A stretch of DNA of 9,759 nucleotides, taken from assembly GCA_035535035.1 (NCBI GenBank), contig DATLQW010000133.1, positions 1 to 9,759 of the forward strand. The letters run 5' to 3'. The position numbers were made by a program, and so were the translations under genes. The notes under the pieces are model-generated. The model saw only the letters and a list, made by a program, of their open reading frames with translations. It searched no databases and was not told the DNA's origin. This DNA comes from JASHVB01 sp035535035. Its GTDB lineage: Bacteria; Pseudomonadota; Alphaproteobacteria; Acetobacterales; Acetobacteraceae. Below are positions 5,555 to 9,759 of this stretch, in pieces (position 1 is the first letter of the stretch; every line of letters starts with the position of its first letter).

Positions 5555-6307
5555 TCAGGGTTCGAACACGATCTGCACTCGCGGGGTGGGATAGCGCGCC
5601 AGGCCGAACTCGACCACCCGCCCCGCGGCGTCGACGTTGACGTTCTCCGTCACGAGCAGCGGGCGGGAGCGCGGGGTGCGCAGCAGCGCGGCTTCCTCCG
5701 GCGTGGGCAACCGCGCGGTGACGCGGGTTACCGCGCGGCGGTAGTCGGCGATGCCGATCGCGGCCAGCGCCTCGGTGATGCCGGGGGCGGTGCGCAACGC
5801 CTCCAGCAGGCCGGGGCCGAGCGTCGTCGGGAAATGATGCGCCGCCAGGCTCACCGGCCGGTCGTCGGCAAAGCCCAGCCGCTCCAGCAGAATCACCGCG
5901 GCACCTGGCGCGATGCCGAGCCCGCGCGCCACCGGCGGCTCGGCCGGCACCTCGGCGAGCCGCAACACCTGCCCGGAGGGTTCCTTGTTGTGGCGGCGGA
6001 TCCATTCCGAGAACCGGGTGCGCGGACCGACCGTGTAATCGAGCACGTCCTCGGAGACGAAGCTGCCGCGGCCCTGGGCGATGCGGACCAGGCCGGCGCG
6101 CGCCAATTCCTCCAGCGCGCGGCGCAGGGTGTGGCGGTTGACGCCGAAACGGCGGGCGAGCTCGGCTTCCGAGGGCAGTCGCGCGCCGGCGGCGGGCGTG
6201 CCTGCGGCGATCTCGGCGCGCAGGTGCTCGGCGATTTCGCGCCACAACGCCACGCCCTGCTGGCGCGACAGGGTTGCGGCCGGATCGGGGGGGCGCTCGT
6301 GCGACAT
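5555..6307 (-). CDS. phnF: GntR-family transcriptional regulator, PhnF-like (wHTH + UTRA)
   Basis: A protein of about 250 residues. The N-terminal GntR/HutC winged helix (about 20-85) is ALWREIAEHLRAEIAAG, LPSEAELARRFGVNRHTLRRALEEL and GLVRIAQGRGSFV. A UTRA effector domain follows (about 105-248). The segment after the wing (VLDYTVGPRTRFSEWIRRHNKEPSG) is typical of PhnF, the phosphonate-metabolism regulator. It presumably represses its own operon until a phosphonate-related ligand binds (family inference). Two tandem ATGs (6310, 6307) follow GTGGAGG. The second is preferred because the first would have no spacing. It sits 23 nt after the SDR gene and 12 nt before phnM. No operator is confidently seen; a distal promoter is likely. 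Confidence 0.92.
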   Translation of the reverse strand: MSHERPPDPAATLSRQQGVALWREIAEHLRAEIAAGTPAAGARLPSEAELARRFGVNRHTLRRALEELARAGLVRIAQGRGSFVSEDVLDYTVGPRTRFSEWIRRHNKEPSGQVLRLAEVPAEPPVARGLGIAPGAAVILLERLGFADDRPVSLAAHHFPTTLGPGLLEALRTAPGITEALAAIGIADYRRAVTRVTARLPTPEEAALLRTPRSRPLLVTENVNVDAAGRVVEFGLARYPTPRVQIVFEP

Positions 6308-6330
6308 CATCCTCCACGCCGCGCTGCCGG

Positions 6331-7092
6331 TCAGTCGGGCGGCGGGGCGATCCAGTTATAGAGGGCCAGGCCGCCGTCCACCGCCACCGTCGTGCCGGTA
6401 ACATAGGCGGCGAACCGGTCGGACAGCAGCGCCACGGCCATCGCGGCGATATCCTCGGGCGTGCCGGTGCGGCCGAGCGGGATCATCCGCTCCAGCGTCG
6501 CCACATCGGCGGCGAATCCGCCGCCCGGGATCGCACCCGGGGCGATCGCGTTCACCCTGATGCCGTGCGGGCCGAGGGCGCGGGCAAGTTCCTTCACCAG
6601 CATCGTCTCGCCGGCCTTGGCAGCGCTGTAGTGCGGCAGGTTGCGCGGGGTCTCGGCATGCAGGGAAGTGACGAAGACCATCCGCCCGCGGACGCCCTGC
6701 GTGATCATGTGCCGCCCCGCCGCCTGACCGAGCACGAAGCCGGTGCGCAGGTTGGTCGTGATCATCGCGTCCCACTCGGCTTCCGTCACCACGAGCAGGT
6801 GCTGGGTCTCCGGCCGGCGCGGGGAAGCGCTGTGGACGAACAGCGACAGGCATCCGCCGGCCACGGCAAGGGCCGCGTCGAACAGCGGGCGCGCGGCGTC
6901 CGGGCGCGACAGGTCGGCGGGCAGGAAGGCGGCGCCGAGTTCGGCGGCGACGGCGCCGCCGCGCGCGGGGTCGATGTCGGTCAGCACGAGGCGGGCGCCC
7001 TCGGCGGCCAGCGCGCGGGCGATGCCGCGGCCGATGCCGGAGGCCGCACCGGTCACCAGCGCCGTCTCGCCGGCGAGCAACTTCTCAGCCAT
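6331..7092 (-). CDS. SDR-family NAD(P)-dependent oxidoreductase
   Basis: A 253-residue classical short-chain dehydrogenase. The Rossmann motif is TGAASGIG (14-21). An acidic residue at the end of strand beta-2 (D39, LTDID) favours NAD over NADP. The catalytic tetrad is N114, S143, Y155 and K159 (Y-S-A-A-K), followed by VNAIAPGAI and VDGGLALYN near the C-terminus. The common NAG motif is replaced by HSAS (87-90). It would oxidise or reduce an alcohol/ketone; the substrate is unknown. Its ATG at 7092 lies inside the end of the MaoC gene (8-bp overlap), which implies coupled translation. Together with the MaoC hydratase and TPP decarboxylase it suggests modification of a short carbon skeleton. 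Confidence 0.93.
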   Translation of the reverse strand: MAEKLLAGETALVTGAASGIGRGIARALAAEGARLVLTDIDPARGGAVAAELGAAFLPADLSRPDAARPLFDAALAVAGGCLSLFVHSASPRRPETQHLLVVTEAEWDAMITTNLRTGFVLGQAAGRHMITQGVRGRMVFVTSLHAETPRNLPHYSAAKAGETMLVKELARALGPHGIRVNAIAPGAIPGGGFAADVATLERMIPLGRTGTPEDIAAMAVALLSDRFAAYVTGTTVAVDGGLALYNWIAPPPD

Positions 7093-7549
7093 CGGCAGTC
7101 TCCCTGGCGGGGCGGCGGGTCACCACCAGCTTCGGGGTGAAGCTCTGCACCGTCTCGCCGTTCTGGTTTACGGTCAGGCAGCGCACCCGGACCGTGCCGC
7201 GATCGGGGCGCGAGCGGGAAGGGGTGACCTCCAGCACCTCGCAGGTTACGTGCAGGGTGTCGCCGGGGCGCACCGGCCGTTCCCAGGCGAGCATGCCGCC
7301 CGAGCCGATGATGCCGCCGGCGAGCGGCAGGCCGGAGGTGACCAGCAACCGCATGGTCAGCGCCGCGGTGTGCCAGCCGCTGGCGACGAGGCCGCCGAAC
7401 AGGGTCCCCGCCGCCGCCGCGTCGTCCAGGTGGAACGGTTGCGGGTCCCAGGCGGCGGCGAAGGCGCGGATCGCGTCCGCGTCGATCGTCTGGGCCGCGC
7501 TGGTGAAGCGCTGGCCGACCTGGAGGTCTTCGAGGAACAACGCGGACAT
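7085..7549 (-). CDS. MaoC-like dehydratase/hydratase (hot-dog fold)
   Basis: A 154-residue single hot-dog domain protein. It begins LFLEDLQVGQRFTS and carries the R-hydratase-type motif FAAAWDPQPFHLDDAAA (D35 and H40 are the expected catalytic pair), then GLVASGWHTAALTMRL and WERPVRPGDTLHV. Family members add water to or remove it from enoyl thioesters or related acids. The ATG at 7549 puts the conserved start close to the N-terminus as in relatives; an in-frame ATG at 7579 would add ten residues, and neither has a good ribosome site. Its 3' end overlaps the SDR gene by 8 bp. The 190-nt gap before it contains two hairpins, so it may start a transcription unit separate from the TPP enzyme genes. 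Confidence 0.9.
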   Translation of the reverse strand: MSALFLEDLQVGQRFTSAAQTIDADAIRAFAAAWDPQPFHLDDAAAAGTLFGGLVASGWHTAALTMRLLVTSGLPLAGGIIGSGGMLAWERPVRPGDTLHVTCEVLEVTPSRSRPDRGTVRVRCLTVNQNGETVQSFTPKLVVTRRPARETADG

Positions 7550-7642
7550 GACCGGATCATAACCGGAAGCGGGCGCCATGCCAGCGGTCCGGTCCTGCCA
7601 TGAAAACTCCTGGTTTCAGGGAATCTGACGACGAGGGCGCCG

Positions 7643-7695
7643 TTCTTCTCCCCCTCTTCCGCAAGCGCGGGAGGAGAGGGGGGAAGGGCGTTTTT
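7643..7695 (+). repeat. GC-rich imperfect hairpin with trailing T5 (tandem repeat unit 1)
   Basis: A C/T-rich arm (CTTCTCCCCCTCTTCC, from 7645) faces a G/A-rich arm (GGGAGGAGAGGGGGGAAG, to 7686) around GCAAGCGC. On the + strand TTTTT follows at 7691-7695. No + strand gene precedes it, so it looks like an intergenic repeat hairpin of the kind scattered in GC-rich alphaproteobacteria, or a terminator facing antisense transcription. Confidence 0.5.
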
Positions 7696-7732
7696 CATCA
7701 CCGGTGGCGCATCGGGCGCGCGATGCGGGGCG

Positions 7733-7753
7733 CCTCCCCCACAAGCGGGGAGG
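7733..7753. repeat. GC-rich hairpin right after the TPP beta-subunit gene (repeat unit 2)
   Basis: CCTCCCC (7733-7739) pairs with GGGGAGG (7747-7753). It shares the C/T-rich arm, CAAGCG loop and G/A-rich arm pattern of the hairpin at 7643-7686, in the same orientation. It starts 15 nt after the stop at 7769 on the minus strand. There is no U-run downstream, so it may stabilise the mRNA end or pause transcription. Confidence 0.5.
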
Positions 7754-7768
7754 GAGAAAAGGCGGGGC

Positions 7769-8365
7769 TCAGCCTTCCGCCACGCCGAGCGCGCGGCGGA
7801 AGCGGTCCGTGAGATAGGCGCCGTCGCGCGGGGGTAGGTGGCGCGGCACTTCGGCGGGGGCGATCTTCAACACCGCGAACAGCGCCTCGCTGCGCAACCG
7901 GGGCTTGAGTGCGGCGACCTCGTCCCTATCGCGGGCGGTGGCGACCGCGGCCCAGCCGCAGGCGGCGGCGACGGCGGCGAGGTCCGTTGCATGGCCGGTG
8001 TGGGAGCGCTGCGCCCCCGTCTCGCCGAAGCGGGCGTTGTCCAGCACCGCGATCGCGAGGTTCGGTGGCTTTGCCGCGGCGATGGAGGCGAGCGCGCCCA
8101 TGCCCATCAGCATCTCCCCGTCCCCGGTCAGCACCAGCACGTGCCGGCGCGGCTGCGCCAGCGCGAGCCCGAGGCCGATCATCGCCGCCCCGCCCATCGC
8201 GCCCCACAGATAGAAATTCAGCGGCCGGTCGCCCGCCGCGCCCACGTCGTAGGTGGCCGAGCCGAGGCCGCTCACGACCAGTAGCTCGCCCGGGTCCCGC
8301 ACCAGCTCCGCCACCACGGCGCGGCGATCGAGCGTGCCTTCGTTGTGCATGCGGTCGGGAGTCAT
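7769..8365 (-). CDS. TPP-dependent decarboxylase, beta (PP-domain) subunit, ComE-like
   Basis: A 198-residue protein forming the C-terminal, TPP pyrophosphate-binding half of a decarboxylase. The cofactor motif is GDGEMLMGMGAL (81-92) with N110 27 residues after the last G of GDG, the classical GDG-x(24-27)-N pattern binding Mg and diphosphate. Upstream are VVSGLGSATYD and FYLWGAMGGAAMIGLGLALA, as in sulfopyruvate decarboxylase subunit ComE and in phosphonopyruvate decarboxylase C-terminal halves. ARFGETGAQRSHTGHATDL follows the motif. It must pair with the subunit encoded directly upstream. The ATG overlaps the alpha stop as ATGA (8365-8362), implying coupled, 1:1 translation. Substrate (sulfopyruvate, phosphonopyruvate or another 2-oxo acid) is not decided by sequence alone. 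Confidence 0.88.
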   Translation of the reverse strand: MTPDRMHNEGTLDRRAVVAELVRDPGELLVVSGLGSATYDVGAAGDRPLNFYLWGAMGGAAMIGLGLALAQPRRHVLVLTGDGEMLMGMGALASIAAAKPPNLAIAVLDNARFGETGAQRSHTGHATDLAAVAAACGWAAVATARDRDEVAALKPRLRSEALFAVLKIAPAEVPRHLPPRDGAYLTDRFRRALGVAEG

Positions 8366-8880
8366 TTCACGAACACCTTGCTGCCGATCAGGCGTTGGGA
8401 AAACAGTACCGCCACCGGCACCGCCGAATCGAACGCGAGCGATGCGGCGGCGGCCACCGTCTCGGCGGCTTCCCCCGGATGGTCGGTGCGGCGCACGTGC
8501 ACGCCGGCGGCCGTCAGCACGGTGGGCGTGGCGGCACCCATCGGCACCTGCCACGGATTGAACTCGCCCCACTCGCCCCGCATGGTCACGAGGGTCAGGA
8601 ACGGCATCCGGCAGTTCACCGGCAGGGACAGCATGTTGATACAGTTGCCGACGCCGGAGGACTGCATGAGCAGGCAGGCGCGCTGGCCGCCCAGCCAGGC
8701 ACCGGCGGCGAGCGCGATGCCTTCTTCCTCCGTCGTGAGCACGATCGCCTGCATGGCGGGGTCGGCGTGCGCCGCCGCGATCAGATGCGCGTGGCCGGCG
8801 TCGGGCACGTAGGCGAGTTGGGTGATGCGGGCGGCTTGCAGCGCGGCGAAGACATCCGCCTGCCAGGTCGGTCGGTCCAT
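8362..8880 (-). CDS. TPP-dependent decarboxylase, alpha (PYR-domain) subunit, ComD-like
   Basis: A 172-residue PYR-domain protein, the size of ComD (sulfopyruvate decarboxylase alpha). The TTEEEGIALAAGAWLGG segment (49-65) carries the glutamate cluster E51-E53, which includes the residue expected to activate the TPP aminopyrimidine. LLMQSSGVGNCINML (70-84) and LPVNCRMPFLTLVTMRGEWGEFNPWQ match the ComD/phosphonopyruvate decarboxylase pattern (MQNSGLGN...). It forms the active site with the beta subunit. The ATG at 8880 has GGAGGG about 4 nt upstream. It starts 59 nt after the stop of the small membrane protein gene on the same strand. In this setting a phosphonopyruvate- or sulfopyruvate-like substrate is likely (inference). 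Confidence 0.88.
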   Translation of the reverse strand: MDRPTWQADVFAALQAARITQLAYVPDAGHAHLIAAAHADPAMQAIVLTTEEEGIALAAGAWLGGQRACLLMQSSGVGNCINMLSLPVNCRMPFLTLVTMRGEWGEFNPWQVPMGAATPTVLTAAGVHVRRTDHPGEAAETVAAAASLAFDSAVPVAVLFSQRLIGSKVFVK

Positions 8881-8939
8881 GGTCCCTCCGGGGTCGGGCC
8901 GTATCCTGCAAGCGGATGCGGCGGAGGGCAAACCCGGCG

Positions 8940-9257
8940 CTATTTCAGGACGGCCAGTCCGGCGAGGCCCGCGGCGTAGGCGGCGACCAGCACCGCCAGG
9001 ATGCCCCACATATAGAGCTTGCCCGGTTTTTCCCCGAGGACGGCGCGAAGTTCGCCGCGCAATTGGGCGAGTTCCGCCCGCGTGGCGAGATGCGGCAGGG
9101 CGGCGGCGAGCATCGCCTTGATCTCGGCGAGCGCGGTTTCCACTCGTGCGATCCCGGCCTGCATGTCACGCATGTCATCCCCCACCCGCGAAACGCGGCG
9201 GTCGAGGCCGGGATCGTAGGGGAACGGCGCGTTCGGTGCAACGGGAGTGTCGGGCAT
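8940..9257 (-). CDS. Small coiled-coil protein with C-terminal transmembrane segment
   Basis: A 105-residue protein of no family I recognise. Residues 22-75 are heptad-like and charged (VGDDMRDMQAGIARVETALAEIKAML, then ATRAELAQLRGELRAVLGE), consistent with a coiled coil. Residues 82-103 (YMWGILAVLVAAYAAGLAGLAVL) form one membrane segment with only K105 after it, i.e. a tail-anchored layout with the N-terminus in the cytoplasm. The ATG at 9257 is the best start; the frame is open further upstream, but that part has no ATG nearby and runs over the promoter region and the divergent gene. Shine-Dalgarno is weak (GGA). An FNR-type box is well placed to control it. Confidence 0.75.
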   Translation of the reverse strand: MPDTPVAPNAPFPYDPGLDRRVSRVGDDMRDMQAGIARVETALAEIKAMLAAALPHLATRAELAQLRGELRAVLGEKPGKLYMWGILAVLVAAYAAGLAGLAVLK

Positions 9258-9320
9258 TCCGGCATGCTGCCAGCGCCGGGTTAAGCAAAGGTGGAAGCAG
9301 GCACACCGGCTTTGCACACG

Positions 9321-9326
9321 ATCGTA
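9321..9326 (-). promoter_or_regulatory. -10-like hexamer for the small membrane protein gene
   Basis: TACGAT on the minus strand (9326-9321) keeps the TA and AT ends of the TATAAT consensus. The start of transcription would be near 9314, placing the FNR-type box at about -40.5, as expected for class II activation where the regulator replaces a -35 element. No equivalent hexamer is seen at the matching distance on the + side. Confidence 0.45.
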
Positions 9327-9347
9327 ACCGTCACGACCTGGTTCCGT

Positions 9348-9361
9348 TTGATCCAGGTCAA
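9348..9361. promoter_or_regulatory. FNR/FixK-type binding site
   Basis: TTGATCCAGGTCAA matches the TTGAT-N4-(A/G)TCAA box of the CRP/FNR family (Fnr, FnrN, FixK, ANR) at every defined position. It lies between divergent genes: 90 nt from the ATG of the small membrane protein gene (9257) and 81 nt from that of the oxygenase gene (9443). It implies control by oxygen limitation or redox state. Confidence 0.8.
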
Positions 9362-9442
9362 TGCCGCGCCCCGGCCGCTCCCCCACCCCTTCCCGTCGAG
9401 GCCCCGCGGCACTACCGGGGGCGGGCAGGAGGAACCACCACC

Positions 9443-9759
9443 ATGCACCCCACCGAAGCCCCGCTGGCGCTGCTGGACGAGGCCGCGATCGCTGCGGCCG
9501 AGCTGCGCCACGACCCATACGACTACGCCTTCGTGGACCAGGCGATCGACCCCGGGCTGAAGGACGCTGTGCTGTCGCACGCCCCGCGCATTCCCGATCG
9601 CGGCAGCTACGGCCTGCCCGACCTGCGCTACGGCCCGCGCTTCGGCGCCGTGGTCCGCGACCTGCTGAGCCCGCGCTTCCGTACCCTGGTGGAACGCAAG
9701 TTCGACATGGACCTGTCGCCCTATCCGCCGGTGATCGTGATGATGGGCAACACCACCGG
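9443..9759 (+). CDS. 2OG-Fe(II) oxygenase family protein, N-terminal part (runs off the right edge)
   Basis: The first 105 residues of a gene cut by the window end. From the ATG at 9443 it reads MHPTEAPLALLDEAAIAAAEL, then DPYDYAFVDQAIDP, SHAPRIPDRGSYGLPDLRYG and LLSPRFRTLVERKFDMDLSPYPPVIVMMGNTT. The PDRGSY segment and the LxSPRFR.LVE.KFD.DL segment resemble the N-terminal part of 2OG-Fe(II) oxygenases of the prolyl-4-hydroxylase-like class. The HxD...H iron ligands would follow beyond the window, so the activity cannot be verified. AGGAGG lies 10 nt before the start (9427-9432). An FNR-type box is 81 nt upstream, in the divergent promoter region. Confidence 0.72.
   Translation, partial: MHPTEAPLALLDEAAIAAAELRHDPYDYAFVDQAIDPGLKDAVLSHAPRIPDRGSYGLPDLRYGPRFGAVVRDLLSPRFRTLVERKFDMDLSPYPPVIVMMGNTT

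Noticed and set aside
4176..5594. Long plus strand open frame of 472 codons opposite phnM
   Set aside because: His/Arg/Gly/Pro-rich shadow of the minus strand PhnM coding sequence, with no recognisable domain.
5544..6404. Upstream extension of the phnM frame to 6404 (possible fusion protein)
   Set aside because: The extension is antisense-like low-complexity Arg/Ala/Pro sequence overlapping the phnF gene in another frame; the PhnM family start with a ribosome site is at 5543.
1..9759. tRNA, rRNA, CRISPR array or known riboswitch
   Set aside because: Reading both strands I found no clover-leaf gene, no regularly spaced direct repeats and no recognised riboswitch core.

Overview
The window is GC-rich DNA with strong G/C third-position bias. 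PEP-CTERM surface proteins, a PhnF/PhnM pair and CRP/FNR-type regulation occur here together, which fits an alphaproteobacterium, plausibly an Acetobacteraceae/Rhodospirillales member. That assignment is inference from gene content and composition; there is no rRNA or other marker gene. The left third is accessory DNA and the rest resembles chromosomal operons.

Left (1-2153): the 5' end of an IS5-family transposase, reading leftwards off the window, with its IS terminus near 240. It is followed by a 48-bp palindromic element flanked by CTAG and by about 370 bp of structured non-coding DNA ending in a very strong rho-independent terminator (656-685). Next is a two-gene + strand cassette: a SnoaL-like/GNAT fusion protein and a GFA-type zinc protein. 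A 27-bp inverted repeat (25/27 matches, 19 bp perfect) lies on both sides of this cassette, at 353-379 and 2003-2029.

Middle (2154-4306, - strand): a secreted choice-of-anchor A protein with a PEP-CTERM-like sorting tail, driven by a clear sigma70-type promoter in an AT-rich island. After it come two tiny lipoproteins that are paralogues of each other. Both have 50-residue mature chains that align without gaps.

Right-centre (4374-8880, - strand): in transcription order, a two-subunit TPP decarboxylase of the ComDE (sulfopyruvate/phosphonopyruvate decarboxylase) type, a gap with two GC-rich hairpins, a MaoC-like hydratase, a short-chain dehydrogenase, a PhnF-type GntR regulator and PhnM. The last four are tightly packed or overlapping. 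No C-P lyase core genes (phnGHIJKL) are present, although both ends of the run are visible. The set may be a dedicated phosphonate- or sulfonate-linked catabolic module, or PhnM may be used outside C-P lyase.

Right end (8940-9759): a small coiled-coil protein with a C-terminal membrane segment (- strand) diverges from a partial 2OG-Fe(II) oxygenase gene (+ strand). Between them is a perfect FNR/FixK-type box. Its spacing to a -10-like hexamer suggests class II control of the - strand gene. I saw no tRNA, rRNA, CRISPR array or replication origin.
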